Source of the DNA: RBG-16-66-20 sp040752005
GTDB lineage: Bacteria; Pseudomonadota; Gammaproteobacteria; Burkholderiales; SG8-39
DNA length: 64,000 nucleotides
Assembly (NCBI GenBank): GCA_040752005.1
Contig: JBFMFX010000009.1
Location: 62,001 to 126,000 of the forward strand
Direction of reading: 5' to 3'
Shown here piece by piece: positions 1 through 8,599 of this stretch. Within the stretch, counting starts at the first letter, position 1, and each line of letters starts with the position of its first letter. The position numbers were made by a program, and so were the translations under genes. Below the pieces are notes generated by a model. It did not search any database. It was not told the origin of the DNA and was given only the letters and a program-made list of their open reading frames with translations.

Positions 1-98
1 TACTGATACTCGTTGACCATGCGCGCGGGCAGCAGCGGCATGTCCCCGGTGAATTCGGGGAAGGGGAGGGGCAGCTCGGGCTGCTCCGGAGAGGTCAA
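1..98 (-). CDS. cas4-cas1: Cas4-Cas1 fusion, N-terminal fragment (runs off window)
   Basis: Only about 32 codons lie in the window; the gene continues past base 1. The frame opens after the stop of the DUF6883 gene. It reads through a proline-rich leader into a PLLPARMVNEYQ segment, which I recognise as the usual opening of the Cas4 part of type I-G Cas4-Cas1 fusions, just before the first iron-sulfur cysteine. The fusion would process and integrate new spacers. The start is uncertain: a TTG at 98-96 gives the expected leader, while an ATG at 41-39 would be very short. Position after csb2 fits the usual I-G gene order. The identification rests on a short motif plus context. Confidence 0.6.
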   Translation of the reverse strand, partial: MTSPEQPELPLPFPEFTGDMPLLPARMVNEYQ

Positions 99-152
99 GC
101 GGCGACCGTCCGCGGAAACCAGCGTACCGCACCCTTTCGGAGGCGGTACTCG

Positions 153-512
153 CTACGCTACCCGCCGCGCGTGGGTGATCTCGCGGCGCTCCACGGCAAC
201 GGGTCGCGGGCCGGGCCCTTCCGGCTCGACGATCCAGACTGTGCGCACTCTCGGCGTCCGTCCGTCCGGCGTCCGAAGCGAACCGTCCACAGCGGAGCGC
301 ACGCCGTGCCGCGACTGCACGACGGCGGCGAGCGGATGGGACACGCCGGCCTCGCGAATGGCATCGGCGAGCTCCTGCCGCCGCTCGATGCGGAATCCGA
401 AGCGCATGAAGAACTCCGCCTTGGTGCGGCCGCCGGGATGCGATTGCGAGAGCAAATACTCGGTGATCTCCGCCGGATCGACAGGCGTCCGGTGGCGATC
501 AGGAAGCGTCAT
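153..512 (-). CDS. DUF6883-like small protein embedded in the cas operon
   Basis: This 119-residue protein begins in an ATGA overlap with the csb2 stop, so it is translationally coupled to it. The sequence (LPDRHRTPVDPAEITEYLLS, then FFMRFGF, a short helical part, and TPRVRTVWIVE near the C terminus) matches my memory of the DUF6883 family. Those are small proteins of unknown activity often found in two-gene, toxin-antitoxin-like loci. No catalytic motif, signal peptide or membrane segment is visible. DUF6883 is not a standard type I-G component, so its place between csb2 and cas4-cas1 suggests an accessory cargo gene. Family assignment is fairly confident; function is unknown. Confidence 0.75.
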   Translation of the reverse strand: MTLPDRHRTPVDPAEITEYLLSQSHPGGRTKAEFFMRFGFRIERRQELADAIREAGVSHPLAAVVQSRHGVRSAVDGSLRTPDGRTPRVRTVWIVEPEGPGPRPVAVERREITHARRVA

Positions 513-2065
513 GCCGACCAGCTATCCCAGGCGGGAACGAACAGCCCGAGGCCGAAGTGGCAGGCAAAGCCAAGGGCGAGGGGACCGCGGACGGGCGCGG
601 CGAAGCGCAGTTCGAGCAGGCGGCCGAGAGTGTCCGGTTGCACGAGGCCGCGCTTGCGACGGAAGCGATGGAAATGCACTGGCCGAAGTTCTCGCCCTCC
701 AGATCGCACCGAGGTTATCTCGCGAATCGCGACGAGCTCCGGAAGCGACTCGCCGCGCGCCTTCCATTCGCGGCGGAGCTGTCCGAGCAGCGCTTCGCGA
801 AGCGCCTCGGGCGAACGCAATTGTGGCTTCTTCAGATGCCACGGGTGCAGGTACGGCGTGACGCTGCGCCATACGTCCGATTCGCCCGCGAGACGCGAAA
901 CCTGCCCGAACAAGGCCGCCCCGCCGATACCCTCCAGCATCAACCGCAACGGCTCGCCCTCGTCGCGCTTGACCTGCCGTAGTGCGGTGAGCACCCGCAC
1001 GGCCTCGGCGCCGAACCCGCCGGGCGCATGAATCAGCGCGTGCTCGATCTCGCCGCGATCGTTCGGCTCTGGCAGCCAGAACGCATGCGCATGACGGTTG
1101 GTCGGCGGCAGCTCGTGGCCGGACAGCTCGGCGGGAATGGCCTCCGAACCGAGCAGCCGCTTCGCTACCCCCATTGCCGCCAGCCGCAGTGCCTCGCCGA
1201 TTCGCACCGCCTCCTCGATGCGCGGCAGCGGTTTGCCGAACAGCGTGAAGCGAGCCGTAGTCAGGCTAACTGGTGGCCGGCGCTCGACTCGGGCAGGGCC
1301 GGGCTTGACCGCAATGGTCTTCAACGCTTGCAGCGGCCGGCGATAGCTCAGCCACCGCGCAGCCGGCGGCGAACTCCAGCCGGCGGCCTGCAGTTCGCCG
1401 GTGTCCACGCTCAGCGCGGCGAGCCAGTCCGCCGGCAACGTCTTCGCGAGCTTCGCCGGCAGCTTTTTGCGCGCCGCAAGCTGCTCGTGCCGAAATTTTT
1501 CGTATTCATCCGGGGACAAGGGCGCCAATAAGCGGACGATCTCTCCCAGAACTTCACCCGTCTCGGTATCTACTGCCGAGTCGGCAGGCAAGCAGTTGAA
1601 GCCATCTCGCCACTGCACCCGCTCTGCCTCGGCCCAGGACTCGGCGCGTCCGAAGTACCCCATAGCTTCGAGCAGCGCATCCAGCAGCCGTTCTTCTTCG
1701 GCAGAAAGTTGCACGTCAGGCCAGGCGAACACGATCGGGTCGTCCCGGCCGATGCGCGCAAACGCGTCGAAGACCAGCGTGGGTTTGTTACCCTTCGTTG
1801 GCATGTAATGCCGCGTGTGGGCGTGGATCGCGTTCTCGGGCAAGCGGATGCGAGGCGGTTGCGCCGTAGCCATCCGCGCCAGAAGCGATGCGAGCTGCGC
1901 GCGCGGGTACCGGACCGGATCGAGCTTGCGATGCCAGGTGGCGATCAACGTGCGCACGAGCCGCCAAGGATCTGGCGGCCACGCCACGTCCGCTTCGTTG
2001 ACGTGCCGTCCCCAGGGTGTCGCGTGGTATCGGCCGCCGGAGAAGGTGATTCCGATTGCGAGCAT
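509..2065 (-). CDS. csb2: Type I-G CRISPR protein Csb2 (GSU0054 family, Cas5-Cas6-like)
   Basis: This 518-residue protein matches the Csb2/GSU0054 family: an N terminus LAIGITFSGGRYHATPWGRH, then PWRLVRTLIATWHRKL and a HTRHYMP segment. In type I-G this protein combines Cas5-like and Cas6-like roles, so it is expected to process pre-crRNA and hold the crRNA handle in the effector complex. It starts 9 bases after the csb1 stop and overlaps the next gene by ATGA, consistent with one polycistronic message. Length is normal for the family, and no frameshift is apparent. Confidence 0.9.
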   Translation of the reverse strand: MLAIGITFSGGRYHATPWGRHVNEADVAWPPDPWRLVRTLIATWHRKLDPVRYPRAQLASLLARMATAQPPRIRLPENAIHAHTRHYMPTKGNKPTLVFDAFARIGRDDPIVFAWPDVQLSAEEERLLDALLEAMGYFGRAESWAEAERVQWRDGFNCLPADSAVDTETGEVLGEIVRLLAPLSPDEYEKFRHEQLAARKKLPAKLAKTLPADWLAALSVDTGELQAAGWSSPPAARWLSYRRPLQALKTIAVKPGPARVERRPPVSLTTARFTLFGKPLPRIEEAVRIGEALRLAAMGVAKRLLGSEAIPAELSGHELPPTNRHAHAFWLPEPNDRGEIEHALIHAPGGFGAEAVRVLTALRQVKRDEGEPLRLMLEGIGGAALFGQVSRLAGESDVWRSVTPYLHPWHLKKPQLRSPEALREALLGQLRREWKARGESLPELVAIREITSVRSGGRELRPVHFHRFRRKRGLVQPDTLGRLLELRFAAPVRGPLALGFACHFGLGLFVPAWDSWSA

Positions 2066-2074
2066 GGGCTGCCC

Positions 2075-3082
2075 TTACGCGTGTCCCGCGTCCGTGCCTT
2101 TGTTCTTGTTCGATCCCTTGCCTGAGGGTTCCCACACGATGGTTGTGATGCGCGCACTAGGTTCCGGCCAGCCTTGCTTCTTTGCAGTCCGCTCGATGAG
2201 GGCGGGCAACGCCTCCTCGAGGACAGCCCGCTCCGGTACAACGAATCCGGTCGGTCGCGTCACGGCGAGGCTTTTGCACTCCAGATCGCACGCCGTGCGC
2301 AGCCGTAACCCTTCGTGCAGAAATGCCCGGATCTTGAACAGCGCCAAGGCGATCAGAAGTTGTTCAACCGCCTCGCCGAGCCCGTAGCCGCGGATCTGGG
2401 CTAGATCGAGGCTGAAGTAAGCCGTGATCTTTGGTGCAGTGAATTCGGACCGTGCGAAGGGAACGTTGCCAAAACCTCTCGCTGTGTCGCCGGATGGGTC
2501 GACGTGATCGTTTTTTACGCCACCACTCTGCGCCTCGCGCACGTCTTCGGCCTCGATGAAGGCCGACAGTGCACGGGGCAGGCGCAGGCGCCCGCCCGCG
2601 AGATCCGACTTTGCGAGGAAAACCCCGTGCAACAGTGCGTTGATGTCCAGCCGCAGCAATGCAGAGGCGAGTTTGCGCATGTCGACTGGGCCTTGCTCCA
2701 TTGCGGCGAGCTCGCGCTTCAACTGGGCGAGCACGCGAGTATCCTTGCCTTCAAGGACATACGGCGAGTTGATCCGATGTGCTTCGAGCACCGTGTTGGT
2801 CAGCGGCTTGCCGGATTTGTCCACCACCTTGATGACGGGCAGCCCTCTTAGCGGTGCTACCCAATCGTCGGTTGCACTGTTCCAGCACACCACCTCCATT
2901 CGGTTCGCCATGCTCTGTGCCGATTCGACGAGCAGCATCCGTCGACCATCGGGCCCGTCATAGGTCGCTGCCCCGAGATTCGGGAACCCTGTAGGTTGAA
3001 AGCGGGTTCCCTGAATCGGCGCCAGGCTGGCTTCGAGCAGCAGGCGCGGAGTGGAGGCAAGAGCAGTGAAATCGAGCGGCAT
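2075..3082 (-). CDS. csb1: Type I-G CRISPR protein Csb1 (GSU0053 family, Cas7)
   Basis: This 335-residue protein opens with a segment typical of Csb1 (LLLEASLAPIQGTRFQPTGF) followed by a LVESAQSMANRMEVVCW motif. Csb1 is the Cas7-type backbone subunit that would polymerise along the crRNA spacer. A good ribosome-binding site (GAGGAG) lies just before the ATG, in the 23-base gap after csx17. This is the only junction among the inner cas genes with its own clear Shine-Dalgarno, which fits a subunit needed in several copies per complex. The last ten or so residues are lysine- and glycine-rich and probably disordered. Confidence 0.92.
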   Translation of the reverse strand: MPLDFTALASTPRLLLEASLAPIQGTRFQPTGFPNLGAATYDGPDGRRMLLVESAQSMANRMEVVCWNSATDDWVAPLRGLPVIKVVDKSGKPLTNTVLEAHRINSPYVLEGKDTRVLAQLKRELAAMEQGPVDMRKLASALLRLDINALLHGVFLAKSDLAGGRLRLPRALSAFIEAEDVREAQSGGVKNDHVDPSGDTARGFGNVPFARSEFTAPKITAYFSLDLAQIRGYGLGEAVEQLLIALALFKIRAFLHEGLRLRTACDLECKSLAVTRPTGFVVPERAVLEEALPALIERTAKKQGWPEPSARITTIVWEPSGKGSNKNKGTDAGHA

Positions 3083-3105
3083 GGTAGATCTCCTCGATAA
3101 GCGGC

Positions 3106-5550
3106 CTAGAAAGTCGTCTCGGACAAGCCTTCGACTTCCGGCACGAGATTCAGCCAGCGCACCACTCGGCTGGTCTCGGCCAAGGTAAGCGGAATCGTCA
3201 AGGCGGCGAGCAGCCGCATCCCCTCGAGCGCGATGGCCGCGGGCGGCCGGCGACCGGGCAATTTCGCACCAAGCGCGTGCAGGCGTTGCCAGGCGATCGT
3301 GAGCGCACTGTCGACGTCACCCGCTGCCAGGCGAGCGGGAATCTCGGCCGGCAGACGCAAGTTGCGATCGGGCGGAAGCCAGCCGAGATAGCGCAGGGTG
3401 GACTCTGGTGTGAACATTACCTTGAGGAGCGCATACGCCGGCCGCAGCTCCGCCTGAGCGCGCGGCGTTTCGATTCCGGCGAGATCGGCGCAAGCCAATC
3501 CGGCCAGCAGCTCAGCGATGCAGCGGTCGTCGGTATGTCCATCGAGGAAGTACAGCACGTCGCTGACGCTGGCGCCGGTCGTGCTCCACAGCAATTCGCC
3601 CTCCGCACCGAGACGCACCGCCTCAAGCCTGCGCCGGTGCAACACTGCTGCCAGATTGCGCTCGATCTTTCCGGGACCCCAGCAGACCAACGACGCGGCC
3701 TCCGATTCCCAGGTTGTGCCGTCCATTTTCACGGGTACGAGATGCGGCCGCAGCGACAATTGCACGCTGCGGCTGCCGCCATTTTTGCTGCGCAACCTGA
3801 GCCCAGCGAGCGCAAGGGCGACGCGGAACTCCGCACTCCCGTCATCCGCGCGTTGCACCCATTGCGTTGACAGCGTAGGCACTGGCCCGATCACTTTTCG
3901 GATGTCGGCGCTGGTGGCGCACAGCGCTTCAATACGGCCGAGCTGGCGCAAAACGTGCTGGACCGCCACGCGGCTCGCGCGTTGCGTCAGGGCGAACAAG
4001 GCCCTGTCGAGCTGCGCGGCAGCCGAGCGGAATACGCCTGGTGTTTTATCGTCGCGCGCATAGCGTTGCACCTGAGCGAGCCAATCTCGGTGCTCCAGAT
4101 CGTCGATCAAATCCGCGTCGGCATTGCGCCGAACAGTGACGCGTGCGAGCGGTGTTGCGAGAAACGCTTTTCCAGAACGCATGAGAAAACCGAATCGCTG
4201 GAAAGAACGGATCCCGCGGTCTACGCCAAGCCGCGCCACAGCGCGCGCAAAGTCCAATCCGTCGCGCGCCGGCCGTATCCCGAGAGCCGCCCGACCCTCG
4301 CTGAAAAGTGCGAATGCCTCTTCGATCGTCCAGAAATCACGCCAAAGCGGCATCCATATCTCGCCGCGCGCGTCGGCGTCGTCGCTCTGCGCCCCAGCGC
4401 CTTCGGTGCTCAGTCGGCTGCGCACCGTGAAAGGTGCAGACAGAACCGCGCCGCTCGAAGACTCCAAGCGACGTACCGCCGCTGCTGCGAAAAGCAGCGC
4501 ACCTTCCAGCATCAGGATGAAATCCCAGGGATTGATGCGCGCATTGCCCTCGAATCCTGAGCTGCCGTTCGGGCCGCCGGCGTTACCCGGAGCGAACTGA
4601 CCGATGGCGCGATTGTCGAGGGCGGCCACAGGGGTTCCCATCAATGCAGCCTTGAGCAGCGCACCCGCTTCAGGTTGCGCGCCACCGTGGTCGAGGTTCA
4701 AAACCTTGGCCAAGTTCTGCATGAAGTTGGCCGTGAAGTCGAGGTTTCCGTCGTTCCCGCCCGTTCCCAGCAATGGCGGGTACTCGGGTTCGCCTTCGGC
4801 CAAAACGAGCGATGCATCGACCCACCTCAAGGTCGCGTCTGCGGCGACGTTTCTAAAGTACTGGATGAAAGCATCCTTGACCCTCTCGGGCTTGTTCTCC
4901 GGCGCCTTCGTCAGTCCAAACCTCGCTATGGCATCGCGCGCAATCTTGATGGCTTCGCGGTAGGCGCGGAATCGTGTCGCCGTGGATCGTTCGATTGCGG
5001 CGAGGCTGCGCGTCGCCTCGGTCGGCTGGTCACGCACGCCAGTCTTCTGCCTCTTGCCGGTGACGGGATCACGTTCTTCCAGTTTTCCCTCCTGGAAATA
5101 AAACCCGCTGCCTGCGTTCCATGGCGCAACGATCGGTGTCGGCTCGTACAGCTCTAGAAAGAAGCGAAACAACTCGTCTTCAGTAAATTGCGTACGCAGC
5201 ACGAACACATCGTCACGCCAGCAACCGGCTGCATTTCGATCGCCGGCCTGCTCCGCAACGAGCCGCAAGACAGCGAGCGCCTTGAGGTAGGAGGCCAGTG
5301 GTGTCGGTGTGCAACCGAGCAGGATGATTTCATTCCGGCCGCCGCTCGCGGAATAGGTCTGCTGCGGTTCTTCGGCCTGCGGCGCCTTCTCCCGGCCCGA
5401 GGCGGCGCGTGTGCGCTCGGCGTGCGCTGTCAGCCGGTCCAGCGCTTCCAGCCGCTCGCGTAGCGTCAGCGCGCGCCAGCGTCTCAGTTGCTCGCGGCGG
5501 CTGCCGTCGAAGGTAGTTTTCGACCAGTCGATGCGATCCTGCTCGCTCAT
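3106..5550 (-). CDS. csx17: Csx17 (Cas8-like) with fused N-terminal antitoxin-like extension
   Basis: Residues from about 74 onward match Csx17, the large Cas8-type subunit of type I-G complexes. The core opens with IILLGCTPTPLASYLKAL and carries an IVAPWNAGSGFYF motif near residue 140. The whole protein is 814 residues. Residues 1-70 are not part of the usual Csx17: they form a charged helical segment (IDWSKTTFDGSRREQLRRW, then LTLRERLEALDRL) and a polar linker. From memory this resembles free-standing 70-85 residue proteins encoded next to DUF6036-type nucleotidyltransferases. The gene starts in an ATGA overlap with exactly such a nucleotidyltransferase gene. The Csx17 call is firm; the origin of the extension is an inference. 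Confidence 0.9.
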   Translation of the reverse strand: MSEQDRIDWSKTTFDGSRREQLRRWRALTLRERLEALDRLTAHAERTRAASGREKAPQAEEPQQTYSASGGRNEIILLGCTPTPLASYLKALAVLRLVAEQAGDRNAAGCWRDDVFVLRTQFTEDELFRFFLELYEPTPIVAPWNAGSGFYFQEGKLEERDPVTGKRQKTGVRDQPTEATRSLAAIERSTATRFRAYREAIKIARDAIARFGLTKAPENKPERVKDAFIQYFRNVAADATLRWVDASLVLAEGEPEYPPLLGTGGNDGNLDFTANFMQNLAKVLNLDHGGAQPEAGALLKAALMGTPVAALDNRAIGQFAPGNAGGPNGSSGFEGNARINPWDFILMLEGALLFAAAAVRRLESSSGAVLSAPFTVRSRLSTEGAGAQSDDADARGEIWMPLWRDFWTIEEAFALFSEGRAALGIRPARDGLDFARAVARLGVDRGIRSFQRFGFLMRSGKAFLATPLARVTVRRNADADLIDDLEHRDWLAQVQRYARDDKTPGVFRSAAAQLDRALFALTQRASRVAVQHVLRQLGRIEALCATSADIRKVIGPVPTLSTQWVQRADDGSAEFRVALALAGLRLRSKNGGSRSVQLSLRPHLVPVKMDGTTWESEAASLVCWGPGKIERNLAAVLHRRRLEAVRLGAEGELLWSTTGASVSDVLYFLDGHTDDRCIAELLAGLACADLAGIETPRAQAELRPAYALLKVMFTPESTLRYLGWLPPDRNLRLPAEIPARLAAGDVDSALTIAWQRLHALGAKLPGRRPPAAIALEGMRLLAALTIPLTLAETSRVVRWLNLVPEVEGLSETTF

Positions 5551-6056
5551 GGTCCGACCTCGTTATCGAGAATCCAGCGCAGATGCTGAATGTCGTCCAG
5601 GTCACGCGGCCTGCCGGCTGCCTCCTTCATCTGGATCAGAGTAGGGAGGGAAACGAACCGTACGGGCAGCCCGGGTGCGATCTCGCCCTGGAGCGCCTTC
5701 CCGATCTCCTGGTGAAAATCGAACGGCTCGTACACGAACACATCCACCGAAGTCTCGGGATGATTGTCGCTGAAGAAATTGAGCACCCGCATGCCCTTTT
5801 CCTTGACCCAGCGACGCCGCTGCGCCTCGCTGGCGAACTGGTCTGCGGAAATGGGCACGCTCGGGCGATAACCGATCCTAGCAAGAGCAGCGAATGCTGC
5901 GACGACATTGTCGGCGTCTAGGGCGACGACGAGATCGATATCGGCAGTGAAGCGAACATAGCCGTGGGCGTTCACCGCCAGACCGCCCGCCACGAGATAG
6001 CGCACGCCGGCCTCGTTGAGCGCCTTGGTCACTGCCTCGAATGCGTCGAGCCTCAT
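5547..6056 (-). CDS. Nucleotidyltransferase (DUF6036-like) inside the cas operon
   Basis: This 169-residue protein has the polymerase-beta-type nucleotidyltransferase signature: a glycine pair at 24-25 in YLVAGGLAVNAHG, the DxD metal pair at Asp39 and Asp41, and a third acidic residue at about Asp105 (SVDVFVYEP). The C-terminal part (LIQMKEAAGRPRDLDDIQHL) is typical of DUF6036/AbiEii-like enzymes. The catalytic residues look intact, so it may transfer a nucleotide to RNA or protein. I chose the ATG at 6056 because it makes an ATGA overlap with the cas3 stop; a longer frame upstream is only cas3 antiframe. It also overlaps csx17 by ATGA. Many relatives are toxins of two-gene systems. Confidence 0.87.
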   Translation of the reverse strand: MRLDAFEAVTKALNEAGVRYLVAGGLAVNAHGYVRFTADIDLVVALDADNVVAAFAALARIGYRPSVPISADQFASEAQRRRWVKEKGMRVLNFFSDNHPETSVDVFVYEPFDFHQEIGKALQGEIAPGLPVRFVSLPTLIQMKEAAGRPRDLDDIQHLRWILDNEVGP

Positions 6057-8599
6057 GCCTGCTCCTTGCGTGTGGCGCGCCAGTCGGCGATGCGCACCAG
6101 AGCTTCCAGCCACGCGAGCCGAAACGGCCCGAGATCGGCGAGCAGGCGACGCGTGCGTGTGGTCCACGACGGCCCCTGCGCGCTTTCGCCCAAGCGCATC
6201 AAATCCAGGCTCAGCTTGGTCTCCTGAAAGACCGTGCCATCCATGAACGTCACTTGCGGCAGCACATCCCCGTCCCATACGCCCCGCGCGAACAGGCGGC
6301 CGTCCCGTGGCTCGGTTTCGTCCGGCAGGGCGCGCAGCGAGAGCCGTACCTTGCCGTGGTGGGCGGCGATCAGATAGGCGATCAGGTTGATCCGTGGGTC
6401 GTCGGCGTACCGCTGTGCATGCAGCCAGGCAAGCGCCGACGCCAGTTCGTGCCGGAAATGCTTGCGCTCGATCTCGCGCTCGCCGTCACGCACGACGTAG
6501 CGGGGTCGCCGCGGCTTCCTGTCTGCTATGCGCCCAGCCTTGGCCCAGAAGCCTTCGCCAAGCTCGGCGCCAGTTCCTTGGCGGTGCGCCTCGCGCAGCA
6601 TCGCGTCGAAGGCATCGTGCGCCTTGCCGAGATCGTGCCAGCGAGCCGCGTTCGTGACTGCATCCGCATCTTCCCCGTGGATCAGTAGCGCCTCGCAAAG
6701 GCGGCGCGCCTCCTCCTCGACATCGGCGAGATGCCGGGAAAGCGGGATCGCACGTTGCAACAGGCTGCGCGGATCGGCACCATAGCCCTCGGGTTCCTCG
6801 CTGCTCTGGCCGTTGGAGACGAGCGGTTCGACCCGGCCGTTCTCTGTGGCGGAAAAACCGAGATCGGGGCGGTATCCGCCCGCCTCGACGCTCAACATCA
6901 GAATCAGTCCGGGGCGCAGCCGATCGTTCTTGCCATGTCGCTGCCAGCGGCGCAGCAGCGGATCCCAGCGCCAAGCCTGCCCTGCCTCCAGCCTGCCGAG
7001 CAACGCCGGCACCGCATCCTTGCCGATGCTCGCGCGGCAGAGTTCGTCCCGGGTCGGCGGCGGTTGCATCGGATCGTTCGGGTCAGCGCCAAAATCGCGC
7101 CAGAAGAGCAGGGCGTCCGCATCGTCGGCGTCGCGCACGTACGGCGCGATGTCCACGTCGAACCCAGAGAGGTCGGGGTCGGTGTTATAGAGATCCAAGA
7201 AATCCTTGCGCCGGATGACTGGATGGAGCGGCGCCTGGTCATCCGCGGGCGGCAGAGCAGCCGGGCTCGCGCTCGCAAGTTTGACCAACTTTTCGCGCGC
7301 TGCCTTCAGCGCTCCGGAATCATACGGACGCGAAACCTCCGCATCGCCGGCAAGGTCGATCCAGATTACTTCGGCACCGCCGTGGTCGTTACACTCACCA
7401 TAGCGGTTACAGCGGCCGAAGCGCTGCACCAGCGAAGACCACGGCGCGAGTTCCGTGTAGAGGGTGCGACTGGTCATATCCACTCCGGCTTCGACCGCCT
7501 GCGTGGCGATGACGATGCGTCCGGCGGCAGGCACTGGTGCGGTCAGGCGCGCTTCGCGGTCCCGGCGATCTGGACCACGGAAGCGTGAATGCACGAGCAC
7601 CAACTCCGGGCCGGAATCGCCGGCCGCGGTGACGGAACCGGTCTGTTTGCCGTTTGCCCGGCCACGGCCGGTCTGTAGCGCGCGATACACGGCCTGGGCA
7701 CGCTCGACCGTGTTGAGGATGACCAGCGTGGTGCTCCCCGCAAGATGCGCCTTGCGCACGCGCTCGGCAAGCGCCGCGGCATACTCGCCAACCTGACTTT
7801 TGCTGATGCCCTCGAGCGACACGTCGCAGCGCCGCAGCCGTTTTACGGCCTCGCGGCGCTTGCGAACCGCGGAGTCCCGGCGCCCCTGCGCCGAGAGCTG
7901 GTGCGCGCCGAGCTTCTGCACGTCGTTGAAGTCAACGGTGGCGAGCCAGTCGCGCGCGAGCGTCGCCGACACCCACAGGCTGCGGCTCGGTGTCGGCACC
8001 CCGAGTGCTCGCCGAAACGCCTCGAGCTGCGCGCTGGTCGGCAGGCCCGGCCCCATCAATTGCACTTCGTCGAACACCCAGAACGCGTCGTTGTGCAGCA
8101 GCGCGAAGTGCACTGGCCACTGGTAACGGCTCATGCCGTAGCCGCGCATCAGCGCGCGCGACAGCAGCATATCCTGCGTGCCGATCAGGATCATGTCTTC
8201 TTCGGGGTGTTCCGCCCAGATGGCTTTCTCGACGTCTTCGGAGCCGCCCATCAGCAGGTGCACCGATACCCTGCCTTCACCCGGCTCACCGCGGATCCCG
8301 AGGTTCGCGAGCCAGTCGCTCACGTTGCGATGCGTCTGCTCGACCAGCACCCGCATCGGCAGGCAGTAAACGAGCCGGCGCGGCGTATCTGCATCCGGCT
8401 CGTGCGCGCGGCCGCCGGCACGCCAGCCGCGCTTCCACAACCACGCGAGGACGACGGCCGCGGTCTTGCCGAGACCGGTTGGCACCTCGAGCAAATCCGG
8501 CCATGGTTCTTTCGCGAGACGGCGCTGGTACTCATATGCGTGAAGGTGCTGGTTCGCCTGCCTGTCGAGCGCCTGCCGGAAGAAAGTGTCGTAGTCCAT
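6053..8599 (-). CDS. cas3: Type I-G Cas3 helicase-nuclease (C-terminal HD domain)
   Basis: The 848-residue protein is an SF2 helicase followed by an HD nuclease, the order expected for type I-G. Helicase motifs are complete: Walker A (VPTGLGKT) near residue 40, FDEVQLMG, VSATLARDW, VIATQAVEAGVDM and QRFGRCNRYG. The HD part, from about residue 620, shows WHDLGKAHDAF, FRHELAS, AAHHGK and RIADW. Cas3 would unwind and degrade target DNA after recruitment by the Csx17-Csb1-Csb2 complex. It is the first gene of the operon. I take the ATG at 8599; the in-frame GTG just before it would add one residue. Its stop overlaps the nucleotidyltransferase start. Confidence 0.93.
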   Translation of the reverse strand: MDYDTFFRQALDRQANQHLHAYEYQRRLAKEPWPDLLEVPTGLGKTAAVVLAWLWKRGWRAGGRAHEPDADTPRRLVYCLPMRVLVEQTHRNVSDWLANLGIRGEPGEGRVSVHLLMGGSEDVEKAIWAEHPEEDMILIGTQDMLLSRALMRGYGMSRYQWPVHFALLHNDAFWVFDEVQLMGPGLPTSAQLEAFRRALGVPTPSRSLWVSATLARDWLATVDFNDVQKLGAHQLSAQGRRDSAVRKRREAVKRLRRCDVSLEGISKSQVGEYAAALAERVRKAHLAGSTTLVILNTVERAQAVYRALQTGRGRANGKQTGSVTAAGDSGPELVLVHSRFRGPDRRDREARLTAPVPAAGRIVIATQAVEAGVDMTSRTLYTELAPWSSLVQRFGRCNRYGECNDHGGAEVIWIDLAGDAEVSRPYDSGALKAAREKLVKLASASPAALPPADDQAPLHPVIRRKDFLDLYNTDPDLSGFDVDIAPYVRDADDADALLFWRDFGADPNDPMQPPPTRDELCRASIGKDAVPALLGRLEAGQAWRWDPLLRRWQRHGKNDRLRPGLILMLSVEAGGYRPDLGFSATENGRVEPLVSNGQSSEEPEGYGADPRSLLQRAIPLSRHLADVEEEARRLCEALLIHGEDADAVTNAARWHDLGKAHDAFDAMLREAHRQGTGAELGEGFWAKAGRIADRKPRRPRYVVRDGEREIERKHFRHELASALAWLHAQRYADDPRINLIAYLIAAHHGKVRLSLRALPDETEPRDGRLFARGVWDGDVLPQVTFMDGTVFQETKLSLDLMRLGESAQGPSWTTRTRRLLADLGPFRLAWLEALVRIADWRATRKEQA

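Noticed and set aside
5547..6056. The nucleotidyltransferase as part of a MNT-HEPN toxin pair
   Set aside because: No HEPN-type protein (RxxxxH motif) is encoded next to it; the neighbours are cas3 and csx17.
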